64,000 bases of DNA, taken from contig CM060848.1 in NCBI GenBank assembly GCA_030737835.1, positions 15,154,760-15,218,759 on the forward strand, given 5' to 3'. The notes below the pieces were generated by a model. It was not told the DNA's origin and searched no databases. It was given only the letters and a program-made list of their open reading frames with translations. Source of the stretch: Acorus gramineus. Its lineage: Eukaryota; Streptophyta; Magnoliopsida; Acorales; Acoraceae. Positions 37,450 to 49,800 of the stretch are shown here, piece after piece. The first letter of the stretch is position 1. Each line of letters begins with the position of its first letter. Both the position numbers and the translations under genes were made by a program.

Positions 37450-38507
37450 CTACTCACACTTGATTGAACGGTATATGTGGCGGACAAACAAAAGGGCGGC
37501 ACGGAATCCAACAGTTCCGAGCATGAGGAAGAAACCATAGCAGATGCAAGCCATGTATCCAAAGAAGAAGGACGTCTGCATGAACCCGGACATGTCTGAT
37601 CGGGCATAGTAGTAGTATAAGCAGTAGCCATAGATGAAAAGACCAGTCGATCCTCCACAAAGGAAAGACCTATAAGATCATTAGCACGCATTAAAAATCA
37701 GAACCTGACCTGGTGGAAAGTGAAAAGAAAATACAATCTCCAAAAAGAATTTGACAGAAACAACCGGCAAAAATTGATGTACAGTAATATGCGACAACGA
37801 AAATGGTCAAACTACAAAAAATTTACCTTCAAAAGCTGAAATATGGAAATTATTTCCAATATTAATGGCTAGCCCTTAAACTGAAGATAGAATTCAAATT
37901 GGAATTGAGTTTCATATTTCATTACACTTTATATGACTACAGACAGGAGTGGAAGAACCCCATTGTAATCCAAAAAATCCCTAAATGGGACGTGTAGTTT
38001 TTGCATTCTGAGTAAGATTATATCAAGGCTAACAGAAACAGATAAGAATAAATGACAACATATTAGACAGTCATGTAGAAATGGATGAAATTTAGCTAAT
38101 GGCATGTAACATGGTGATTAAATGTCTTAATAAAACATATGACACATCAATCATATGTACTTTACTGCCCATTTTGCTGTCGGTTGCCTTATATTTCTAT
38201 TACATTTACTGGTTACAATCCAATTCACTATTATATATATATAAAAAAACCAGCAAATCATTTGGTCAAAATCTTTACTAGAAACAGTAGTAGTAGCATG
38301 ATTGTTCCTCTGGTTGGCAACACCAAAGAAACCTAGTTTAATCATCAATAATATTTCATCATTTACAGAAATTGTTTGTCTTACAAGTTGGAAGTAGCTT
38401 TACTATTCCAAAGAAAGATAAGCAATAGCTCATGGCCCCCCAGTTTGCCAGATGCGGAAGTATTGTCCCCATACATTCAACATTGCGCATATATAAAATA
38501 TAGGTGC

Positions 38508-38547
<40 letters not shown>

Positions 38548-41500
38548 TTGTTGCCATACCCATCCAATACATCACACCAGTTCACTAATTCTAAGGATCA
38601 TGCTTATCCAGGCTTTAGATGGTTCTTTTTTTTACATCAAAAGGCAAGTGATGCAAAGTTAGCAAAAGGCGAAGATGATTTAATAGTATACCGTATATTT
38701 CAATCATTCCAACCTCCTCGATTGCAGGACCAAATTATCTCATCGAGCATCAAAGGGATCATAACTTCATAATTATAGAATGAGCAATCATAAATACTAT
38801 TACATCATATAGATGCTATTTAAGCTGTTTATAGATCATGTGAAATTTCCTCCATGGGGGATTTCTCAAGTCTTGACCACATTATACTCATTGCTAAAAA
38901 GTAGGATAAAAAAAACCTCCATAGAGAATCAACCCAAGAAACCATGAAATCATCAATGTGATTATACAACTCTAGCAATTCAGGATGCCATAAATAAATA
39001 ACAATTTTGAAGAAATGGACTACGGTTGGAGATGCTTTAAGTAATCAAACAAATGAAATCGAGCTTGCAAATCTGAATGCTAAATAAAAAATGGAAAGGA
39101 AAAAAAAAGGGATTTTGGCAGCTACAAATTGGACTAGGAAGCAGTTAATAACAATGCAATATAACAAAGAATCTTGCTTACCTCCACCACCATTCATGGT
39201 CTTCAGCGGCAAGCTGAAAGTATGTCAATGCCACAGTGATGAATGCTGTCACGATAAGGAGAATAATAAACACTATAAACAGAATGCTGTATATGGTGTA
39301 AATTCTGTGACCCCAGACGCTGGCGAATATGTAGTAAAGTTCGATATAGATGGCACTGAAGGGAAGAAAACCAGCCATTGCCATCTGAGGAATGGTCCCT
39401 CGGTACCAAGGCAGGGGTGGAATCTCTCTAGGATACTTTGTGGTACGACATGGAGCCTGGAACTCTGCCTTGCTATTTTTGCCAGCAATTCCACCCAAAA
39501 CAAGCAAAGGGGACGTGACAAGCATCCATATGAGAACAATAACAACAATTGTGCCAAATGGTAGCGCTGCAGTGGCACTATAGACAATTGCAACAGTATT
39601 TAGGAAGCAGAATGTGAGGAACAGAGGGCCGCAAAAGAGACACCCAGTCAACAGAAGATTCCTCACCTGTCAAAACCAAAAGTTGAAACCCTAGTTACCT
39701 CAAAATAAACATCATCCCGGCTGAATTCTTTCGGAGCATGATTTACATCAATCTAAATTTATGCATACAAAAAAGCAAATACAGCCACAGCAAGCAAACC
39801 AAAATCAGATCATCCATTAGCTTACCATACAGAAAGTAACACAACATGAAAACAATAGAAGGATCCAATCTACGTCAAGATCCCATGATAAACCTTGAAT
39901 CCACAAGGAAGAAAACTCACAAAAGAGAATTATTTTTATTGATTCACAAAGTTGTACTCATACAAAATGTAGTGACATCTTTTTATATGCCATAAATACC
40001 AATGACTTACTCTCCAAGACATACTTTTAATGGCATCATTATTGAAACATATTATTAGTCATTAAATACAAACTCTGCTACAACAGTACAAGACACAATT
40101 ATTAGAAACTACTGAAAATAAGAAAACAATTTAATGAAGATCCTAAAAATCCTACAAAAGATCTTGAAAATCCTAAATTCACCTTTCACTAATAAAAGTT
40201 TATTATTATGACGACAGTTTTGCCAAAAAAAAATTGATAAATATTTTATTTTGATAAAAATTTGAAATCAAATATCCTGCAATAATTTCTCTCCAAATCT
40301 GTTCTACGTCTGTATTAACAAGGCAGCCACATAACACGTCTTCTGATTTTGTCCTAATTCACATTCATCACAATCAGGACAAAAGGGGGGATAAAATTTA
40401 TTCCATCCTTAAGATGGTATAAAAATTCCCCATTTTTATTCAAAATCAGGGCAACTATCCACACTTTATCCCTATTTTTTATTATAACAACCAAGATAAG
40501 TTGTTCTCTAAGTGTTCATCCCACCACCTATCCCTCTACCTTGACACTACTTATCCCCGTAACAAACTAGGCCTAGGGGCACAAAATCGAGCATGAGAAC
40601 CATGGGAGAAAGTTTAACAACTCTTAATGGAAGCCTAGTTTGAGAACATTTCAAATAGAATACCTTGCTCATTTTGATATATAATACAGGAGATATATAT
40701 GCAAAACATGCATAACTCAGAGAAAATAAAATACAAGAGAAGGATTATGCTGGAGGACTATAGAGAATAACAGAAGTAGAACAGTCAAGACTTACCCAGT
40801 TAGTTCCCTCGAGCTGACAATAGAAGGAAGTGGCAGTATATCCAGCAATGCCGGATGTAAGTGCATATATGACAACAAGGGCTGTGAATAGAGCACCACG
40901 GTTGTAGGGATAGAATACCCCTACCAAAGCAAGTCCGAAAATGAAAAGAGTACTGCACAATACGCCAAAAGCATCAAGTATTAGAAGCCATTTGAGACAT
41001 GTGGAAGACATTATTAAAGTCCCATTATATGATGTCAGAATTGGTCAAAAAAATTGTAAGGCATTGCAATAAAAAAAAAAAGTCAAACCAAACAGGATCA
41101 TTAAGAATTCTTACAGGGCAAATAGCTGGGTACCAGACCCAAGAGCAGCAGCAAACAATGACTTGTTCTTGGGATATCTAAAAACATCACCATGGATATA
41201 CTTCCATCCAGTCTCTTCTTGGTCATCAGCTGCCTCATCATCATGTGCATACCTTTTCAAAAGGGTAAAGTAACATTAACCAAAGAGAGAAGAAACAAAA
41301 GAAATGTAGATCAATTGATAGGTGAAAGACAGACTGATATACAGATATATACCATTCATAGGTAAATCTAACTCTCTACCCGCCCCCCACCAAAACAAAA
41401 AACAAAACAAAACAAAACAAGCGCACACAAAAGGAAAAAGATATAAAGTAGAAAAGACACCATCACCACCAACAACAACAGAGCTCATTATTGCATTTGG

Positions 41501-43045
41501 AATCTAAGAAAATGAAAACTTGACAGACCCAAATCAGAAAACTATTGTCGAATTGACTATGGTACAATGGCATATATTACAAAGAGAATATAGCTTAGAT
41601 ATAAACGCACAACACCATAGACACACAAATAAACAAGATGCATGCACCCATTCCATCGACCCTAGCATCAGTGCAAATATATGTGCTTGCATAATTACAA
41701 CTTTGTTCACTTTCACAAGCACATGTATTGACAATTAAAAAAAAATAAGCACATAAGATTATATCGCATTGCTTACTTGACAAAGTCATTCTTAAGCACA
41801 CGCATAAGAATCGTGGCAAGAAACCCCGTGAGGAGGAGGACTGTGACGCACGAGTTGATGATTGAGAACCAGTGGATCTCCAGGTGATGAGGCAGAGAGG
41901 AGGTTGAGGAGTACTTCTCCATCCTCTTCTCAAAGGTGGTGGCGGTCTCCTTCCACTTCACTGAATACAAGAACTCCACACCCATGTCACGGTCCTCAGT
42001 GACATCCGCAAGTGCATGAGGATCCGTGTGGACATTGATCTCGATGACACGGTCCTTGTTGTAGAGGATATCAAAGTTAATGTGCTTGTACAAGAAGTAC
42101 TTGTACTCACTCGGGTCAGTCTTCCCTTCTTTGTCGACCTTCCCAATGAAGCCCCAGATGGGGAGATCATCGTAGTACATCTGGAAGTAATAATCCTTGG
42201 AAACCGCACTCCGGAAGCGAGCCACATCATCTTTGCTAAGCTTCTTCTTGCACACGGTCTTTGAATCGTGATCGGACAAGAAGTCCAGCTTATAGGGGGC
42301 ATCAACGAGACGGTCACCATTCAGGACTTCCCCAAGAGCCTCTTTTTTCTCTTTTATATTGTCTGAAATAATTCATATCATGCAAAACACAAGCAAAGAT
42401 TTTAATTTTAGGAGAAAATAAGAAAAACCCAAAACAGAAATCAATATAAATAAAAGACCTGGTTCACAGAATGGGAGATCGAAGTACCGATATGTCTCGC
42501 TGGAGAAAAAACACAGAAAAACAGAACAGAATCAGATCTTTCATTCACTATTAAACAAAATTTCTAAATCTAAAAATAGACAGCTCTATATCCTGTAATA
42601 AATCACAATTTTGCCACAAAAAACCAATCTATTAGTTCAACCTAAATACGATGATTACATTGTCAACGACTCTAAAAAAAAGGCCAAACATTTCCAAAAT
42701 AAAAAAATTAGGTCAGATCTGACATGAAAACCCATCATAAACATTCGAAATCGTGTCTTTTCTTTCAGAGAGTGCATACTCTGCATCAGATCTGTGATCC
42801 GGAAACCCCGAGACAGAGTGAGAGATAGAGGTAGAGGGAGGGAGAGAGGACAGATCAGACGGTGTAGATTGTCGGATCGTGCGAGGGTTACCTGGGGTTG
42901 TGGAAGGGTCCGACCTTGTTGGCGTAGAGAGGGACCGGATCTCCGGCCTTGTAGCGATGATCTGAACCGTCCGATCTCGCATGGTCGCCGAAACTGAGAA
43001 CCAACAACAGAATCGCCACCCCCACCAAGCCCCCCTTCGAAGTCC

Positions 43046-43049
<4 letters not shown>
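37450..43049 (-). CDS. Transmembrane 9 superfamily (TM9SF / endomembrane protein 70), 7 exons, 594 aa
   Basis: Exons from the 5' end: 43049-42892, 42499-42459, 42362-41777, 41252-41115, 40952-40796, 39666-39182, 37669-37450. Phases sum to 595 codons with the stop. A signal peptide (about residues 1-25) is followed by [24 protein letters not shown], the start of the luminal domain. The domain includes [15 protein letters not shown] and [13 protein letters not shown], then nine hydrophobic segments from about residue 225 on. The C-terminus RSIKCE carries the K-x-D/E type signal that holds plant TM9SF proteins in the Golgi by COPI binding. The family (TMN in Arabidopsis) sits in Golgi and endosomes and is linked to membrane-protein sorting and ion handling. 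From memory the sequence is nearest TMN2-TMN4. Codons are AT-rich except exon 1. Every exon is intact. Confidence 0.95.
38503..38549. repeat. Compound GT/AT microsatellite
   Basis: A GT run followed directly by an AT run lies in the last intron of the TM9SF gene. It is a likely length polymorphism without coding effect. Confidence 0.85.

Positions 43050-43080
<31 letters not shown>
43050..43080 (-). promoter_or_regulatory. GA/CT dinucleotide tract in the TM9SF 5' leader
   Basis: About fifteen CT units on the + strand (GA on the coding strand) end directly before the start codon at 43049. GA tracts next to start sites are common in plant leaders and can bind BASIC PENTACYSTEINE factors. A regulatory role here is inference. 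Confidence 0.5.
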
Positions 43081-43083
<3 letters not shown>

Positions 43084-43455
43084 TTGACGTGAGGGAATCC
43101 GTTTATTTTTTATTTTTTTATATTTAAAAATTGGGACTTTGTGAGAGACGAAAAAGAAGAGAGAGCGATAATTGATTTTGTACCCTAAAGAAGTCCGGCA
43201 AGTGAACGAAGATCGTACGATCGGTGTATTCATGGAACATGGATTGGACGGTTACGAGAGCGGTTCAGATCACTGATTATCACACATCAGATATGATCAG
43301 AAGGTGAAATTTGGAGATAAGACTTGCAATCGGACGGCCCAAATGCGGGTTCGTAAATGATGACTCGATCTGATGAGATCAGTTTCACTGTTTGATTTTA
43401 TGCATGGTTCATGTATTAAATCATTGACAAAAATGAGAATACTGATCATTAATTT

Positions 43456-44200
43456 AAGGAAAAATGAGAAAAAAAACATCTCTTAAAAGTTAAAAATATT
43501 AAGATCGGTTATTTATTTAAATTATACTTAAAAAAGACTCATTTTATAATTTTAAAAACACAAAAAAGACTAATCTAACTTTATGTAATTAGATCAATAA
43601 CATCCATTTAACTTTGTTAGGTTATTCCACACCAAAAGCTTATTTTTCCTACAAAACAACAATCTTTCTCTATATGACCTAAATCAATCCCCTTAAGAGT
43701 TTTATTATTATATATCATATTGTGTGTTTCTTATATATATATATAATATATCATACCTTATGTTATTTATCATTTTTCATTGTGTATGATAATAATATGT
43801 AATTTAAATTTATGATGTGCCCCAATGAAGCAGATGATATTTAGTATTCTAAATCCTTATTCACATTTTATATTTTTTTGCTTGCTATTCACATATTTTT
43901 ATGGTGTCATTGGTACATATTTATTTTTTAAAAGAAACATCAACATTTAATGGAGTTCATCATAAGAACTCAAATTATACTAATATATATCTCATAGAAT
44001 CCACATAATCACAAATAATTTATAATAAAAGAAAAGGTTCCACATGAAAAATGTATGAAATACATTAACAAAATTAAGAGGATAGAATATTTTAACAAAG
44101 TTAAGAGGTATTGAATATGTTAAAGATCATACATAAAGATATGTTAGTCTTTTATGTTTCTAAAATATTGAAATAAGATTTTTGAAAACAAAAAGACTAA
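43456..44200 (+). repeat. Copy A of a roughly 770-bp repeat, inverted relative to copy B
   Basis: Beginning 'ggaaaaatgag', this block matches the reverse complement of 44320-45100 for almost its whole length: 'taattttaaaaacacaaaa', 'tatgtaattagatc', 'cacatatttttatgg' and others appear in the same order. Its far end is cut or replaced near 44190. AT-rich, with no coding frame. Confidence 0.75.
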
Positions 44201-44204
44201 TTTT

Positions 44205-44315
44205 TTTTTTTCCGTGGGATCGGGGCAAACAGTCAGAGGTAGCCTTTCCAGTTCGACCGTAAAGTCAGCCACGGGGGTCCCTTCGATATCAAAAAAAAAA
44301 AAAGGACTAATTTTA
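44205..44315 (+). mobile_element. Short retroposon-like insert with A tail (possible SINE)
   Basis: A GC-richer 80-base block ('ccgtgggatcggggc' to 'tcccttcgatatc') ends in about thirteen A. The AT-rich flanks repeat as 'aaagactaatttt' on the left and 'aaaggactaatttt' on the right. This fits a SINE-like or retroposed insert with a target duplication of 12-14 bp placed at the junction of the two inverted copies. I could not assign a known SINE family. Confidence 0.4.
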
Positions 44316-44319
44316 ATGT

Positions 44320-45100
44320 TAAGGAAAATGACAAAAAAATCTTCTAAAAGTTAAAGATACCTAAATCAGCAACTATTTAAAATTATACCACTAAAGTCTT
44401 ATTTCAAAATTTTGAAAACACAAAATATTAATCAATCATTATGTAATTAGATCATTAACATATTCTATACCTCTTGATTTTGTTAAAATATTTCACCCCT
44501 CTTAATTTTATTAATGTATTTCACACATTTTCATGGATAATTTTTTTTTTACTCTAAATTCTTTTATAATTAGATGGATTTTTTTATATATTTGTCAATA
44601 TAATTTGAATTTTTATGATGAATTCTATTAAACGTTGATTTTTTTTTTAAAATAGATATATACTAATAACGCCATAAAAATATGTGAATAGGCAAGCAAA
44701 AAATTGTCAATAAGAATTCAGAATACTAAAATATCATCTACTGCATTGCAACATATGTTTAAATTACATATTATGGTTATATACAATAAAAAATGATAAA
44801 CAACATCGTGTAAGATATGTAAAAGAAATACACAATACGATACATAATAACAAAACCTCTAAGGTAATTGATTTGGGACATATATAAAGAGATTATTGTT
44901 TTGTAGGACAAAATAGGTTTTTGGTGTGAAATAACTTAATAAGGGATGGAGAAATGTTAAAGATCTAATTACATAAGGATAAATTAGTCTTTTGTGTTTA
45001 CAAAATTATAAAATGAGATTTTTTTAGGTATAATTTTAAAAAGTAGTTGATTTTGATATTTTTAACTTTTAAGAAATCTTTTTGTTTATTTTCCCTGGGT
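44320..45100 (-). mobile_element. Copy B of the inverted repeat pair, a MITE-like element with its own terminal repeats
   Basis: It starts GGAAAATGACAAAAAAATC and ends with the inverted GATTTNTTTGT-like ATTTTCC. About 40 bases at each end mirror each other through AAAAGTTAAA and TTTAACTTTT. The element is about 775 bp, AT-rich and non-coding. Copy A lies head to head with it. Confidence 0.6.
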
Positions 45101-45652
45101 TTTTTTGGTTTCTTTTTATTTTAAGAAAAATCATTTTTTTCTATTTATATTGGTTATGTAACCACATTCAATTGAAAGAATGAGAGGCTTGTAACCTGTT
45201 CCCTGGTAAGTGGTAACCAACATGATGGATTTAAAAGTAGTGACTTGTAGTTGGTATTGAAAATTAGGTTCTGATATTCACTAATGTTTTCCAATGAAGA
45301 TTTTAAACTTTTTAATAGTTCAATCTTCACAAAAATCAGTGAAAAATATTTTTCACTTTCTCGACGGCAATAAGTGACCGTTGACATTTAATACCTACAG
45401 CTGTACAGCATCAATTAAAACGGCAAACCAATAATGCAATACATGTATACAAAATAGGTATTTGTTTAAATTTATAGATTGTAATTTATAATTTTAACTT
45501 TAAATAAGCTGAGATTATTTAATTAAAACATAATCTAAAAGCTTAGTCATGCTTTTGGAATTATGTTTATGCAGTACTTCATATAAGTTTCATTTGAACA
45601 CAAGTACCCTTAACCTACATTGTGAATAACAAGTGTGTTCAGATTTTTATCT

Positions 45653-46148
45653 GGGAAAAATCCATATAACCCCTTGTAATCTTCCTGATATCCATATAAC
45701 CCCCTGTAATCTTCCTGATATCCATATAACCCCCTGTAATCTCAATATATCTATATAACCCCCTGTAAACACACCATAAATGCAAATAACCCCCCGCGGT
45801 TAAATTTTTTTTAACAGAATTTGAATATTTCGGACATATTGCGTTATCTAAACCATGGTTAACAAATATGTATTCTTTTAACCCTCTAAAAGCAGCCAAT
45901 CCTTTAAAAAAAAAAACTCTAAAAGAGTGTAAAATTTAAAAATATGAGGTTTTTTTTGAAGTATTGACCGTTTTTTGAGGGTTAAAAGAATACATATTTG
46001 TTAATCATGGTTTAAATAACGCAATATGTCCAAAATATTCCAATTCTGTTAAAAAAAATTTAATCGCAAGAGGTTATTTACATTTTTGATGTATTTACAG
46101 GAGGTTATATGGATATCAAGATTACAGGGGGTTATATGAATTTTTCCC
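45653..46148. mobile_element. MULE-type foldback MITE with perfect 9-bp target duplication
   Basis: The element starts GGGAAAAATCCATATAACCCC and ends with the inverted AATTTTTCCC. TTTTTATCT occurs at 45644-45652 and 46149-46157. The left arm contains three tandem units of about 30 bp around 'ccatataaccccctgtaatc', while the right arm has that phrase inverted. The centre mirrors again ('aaaccatggttaacaaatatg' against 'catatttgttaatcatggttt'). The whole 496 bp could fold into one hairpin. No gene. Confidence 0.85.
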
Positions 46149-46828
46149 TTTTTATCTCCTTAACTAAAAAGGATAGTTTTGATAATTACACAATAAAAAA
46201 AATTATTTGCAACTTATTCCACCAAACATTTAATGCTTACAAGCCATAATCATAATCTGGAAATCAAAGCTTCGACTGGCCTAGGTCATAGAAATCACTA
46301 ACTTTATTTAGCAAAAAAAAAATCATGAATATATCATTTATGCTAATCGATTGCGAACAAAAACCAAAGGCCATGGCCATCCAACACAATATGAAGTTAT
46401 GAACTACAATAGAGTACAAGAAAGCTCAAGGTGACGCTCAGCCTACACCACAAAACAGCGCGCAATTCACCACTGTCAATCAACACTGCAAAGACATAAC
46501 AGCCTTTCAAAGAATAATCACATCATATACAATGGGATCGATTTCCCACCCAAAAAAAAAGGGAATACAATAAAAGGAGATACTTGTCCAGTTGCACGGG
46601 TACATTCCAATTTAGAGTGATGGTTAAAAGTGCACAGATACAACAAATATTCAGCACATTGCGAGCGTGTCGTATAGCAGAACTTCCTCTCAGTCCCACT
46701 AGCTGTTACATGTCAAAGCTTCAAAGATTCGTCCATCCGGGATGAATGGCAACAACAATGCAACAGCAGAGCATGACGCGACAGTACATGTAAGGTGATG
46801 TAGTGTAACCATCAATGGAGATTAGATA

Positions 46829-49800
46829 TCATGATGAGATGGGTTCATATGGGAATGATAGCCACGGGTGCTGCAATGCTTCTGATGCAGTTGGTCGTTT
46901 CTTCGGATTTATTTCAAGAATGTGTGCGACGAAATCGATAAATCCTTGGTCTGCCATAGGCAGCCGATGCCTCAGGGATGTCTTCTTTGGTATCAGATAT
47001 TCTAACCTATTTGTTTCCTGAAAGAAAGATCATATTTAGAGATTATGGGAGAGTAGCACAAAAAAGGAGTCACCAGAAATGAGGGATGCCTCATGCACAT
47101 GAATTGATAATGTTTGGTCAACATAAATCAAAATTCAACTATATTATATTGACAGGCAAACAGAGAATGGAGAATCTCAAGTTTATAATCATCCATAGTG
47201 GAATGGGAAAACAATGGCAAGCTAATTCAGTATAACACAGGCCGGTGCAACCTCTTCAATGGCTAAACAGCTTACTGAGAAGGGGAAGATTGAACCTTCT
47301 GCTCAGAATATTGCCGAATAGTGAAAAATACAGATATTAAAACAACTTTTCGTAGAATCTGATGCATGGATTATACCTTTTTATTTTGATTTTTCATTGG
47401 AAACTGTACTTGCATCCAAGACGTCTGTGATTTGTGTGCATCTTACCATCAAAATGAAAAGGCAATTGCAGAAAATGGAGGTGATCCCAAGTGTTATTTT
47501 CTTTTCTATGATGGTTTAACCCAAAATGGGGACTAACTCTGTTTGATGAACAAAGGCAAACATGTACAGAAACAAATAGAACTTGTTTTTCCTCAACCTG
47601 AAAAGTGTGTGGCAATATACACAAACATATTTTGGTCACAAAGTGAGCTCAGCCGGAATGTAATGCATGTACCACTAAAACTTGGGACTCATCTTTCTTT
47701 TCTGATTCTCTCTTTTTTTTTCTTTTGATGAGATTGCTTATAGGAAATGAACAAATATACATGAATTACTAGTGGATTAGGGGAATTCAAATGAGATGGG
47801 ATTATATGGCAGTGGGATAAAAGAAATTCTTTGTATTCTATGCGGAAAGGAATACGATTGTAGGCAAACTGATGGGATAATTTATCTCAGAACACATAAT
47901 ACACAAATAAATAATAGCTAATATTTTGATGTTGGATTCTCGTCCTGTTTTCTACAAAGAAGAACACAAATTCAGCACACATCAGCAATAAAATTTAACA
48001 ATATAAATACCAACAGATGTAGTACCTGATTTCTTTCGTAAAGACTGTGGTTTTTTGTGAAATACTTGTATGTATCTCGACCTTTAGCAAGCATGCCTTG
48101 TTCGATCGGACCTATAATACCAATCACTCGCGCAAGTAATGTTGCAGGAGAATCATTTTGGAAAAGAACCTGCGCAAGAACATGTTACAAAATATTCAAG
48201 GCCAAAATTATATACATTTCTTGCAATAGAAGATTCTAAATTTGCTTATAAAAATGCGTACATGATATTCACAATCTATCTTGCATTGTCAAGAATCAGT
48301 CTTCTCTCAGGCATTAGAAATATATTTCTTGCAATAGAAGATTCTAAATTTACTTATTAAATTGCATACATGATGTTCACAGTTTACCTTGTTTTGTCAA
48401 CATCCAGTCTTCTCTCAGGCAAAAAAAAAAAAAAAAAAACAGCATATAATGCTTCTTTTTCTCATCCAAAGATGAATTTGGAGACCAGATTTTATGTCTT
48501 CAGTTCTCCACAATTAGCGATGAGAACAAAAAAATCCTTTCAATGAAATTGTGAGCCCCTTGCGTCTCATAATTCATAAGTACAAAAATTAATAAAGTAC
48601 GCACGAGCCATAACTTGAAAGATATCGTAACAGGGGTAATTGTAACTTGGAGAGAGGGTGTATTTTTGTTTTTCTGGAGATATCTCATCTCTTTTTCTGT
48701 CTCTGAGGAAGTTGGGTTTCTGTCATTCAACTACTCTTGGATCCAAACATCCATCTCAATGAAATTAAATGGCATACAAAAAAGGAGCATGAGAAGCTCC
48801 CACATTCAGAATGACGTGTTAATGTCATTAGAAATCGTCAATCTCCTTACTGTGGCAATGTAGTAACAATTATATGAGCAAATTAGTAAACAACACAGTG
48901 AGAACCTGTGTCCAAAAATTAATACTTATTGGCATCAAATTACGAAGGTAAACTGGTGCAAACAGTTTTGTTGTGTTGTAACGTGCCTTCCACTCTTCTT
49001 GACTAGACAGTTTTCAAGACTGAGGGGAGTCAGTCCAAGGAATTTAGAAAGTTGTTCCTTGGCTGCATTAACCTGAACTACATAGCTAACATACGGTAGG
49101 TTTCCTACTCATCGACGGGCTTTAGCCAAGTATCCATGATGGAGAATCACCGTCAGGCGTTAGATTGGTACATATGCCAGGCGCAACCATAGTCATTAGA
49201 ATTAGGATATTGAATTGTTAAAAATTATTGGAGTTGTTTAGAGGTTTTATTACCACTTTACTTTTTCTGCATTCTAATTTTCTATTTAATTCATCGTTCA
49301 ACATTAGGGAATGTTTTAGTCTTTGATCATTGATTTTGAAGAACTTTGGTTCTCTTCACCTGTTCTTTTCTTCTTCGGGTCCGTTTGGAAACACAGATTG
49401 AAAAGTAGCTTTTGGAATAAAGCTACTTTTTAAGATGATTTTAGACCTTGACTTTTTTAGGATGTTTTTTTTTTAATTCAGGAATCAATATTTGAAAGGA
49501 GTTTAATGTTTGGCAGAGAAAACTGCTTTTCAATTCAAAAAATCGATTCTGACAAAAAAACGTTGTTTTTGAGCTTTTCAAAACACAGATTTTGAGGGAA
49601 AAATTAAAAGGAATCCAACTTCCGATTCTGCAAAAAGCTGCCTCGTTTAGCTGCACTATTTTAGTTTTTCAGCTTTTCAAAAAGCAAAAGCGCACCCAAA
49701 CGCGCAACCAAACGAGGCCTTCATCTCTTATGTGCCTCTTCAGCTTAGTATCAAAGAAAAACATGTCTGCATCAGAATAATGTCCATCCATTGTCTTCCA

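Noticed and set aside
39091-39564. 157-residue plus-strand frame
   Set aside because: It lies opposite TM9SF exon 6, which encodes clear membrane segments on the minus strand.
44220-44300. Possible tRNA gene or tRNA-derived SINE head
   Set aside because: A TTCGACC-like phrase is present, but no cloverleaf or convincing A and B boxes could be drawn. Kept only as a low-confidence retroposon-like insert.
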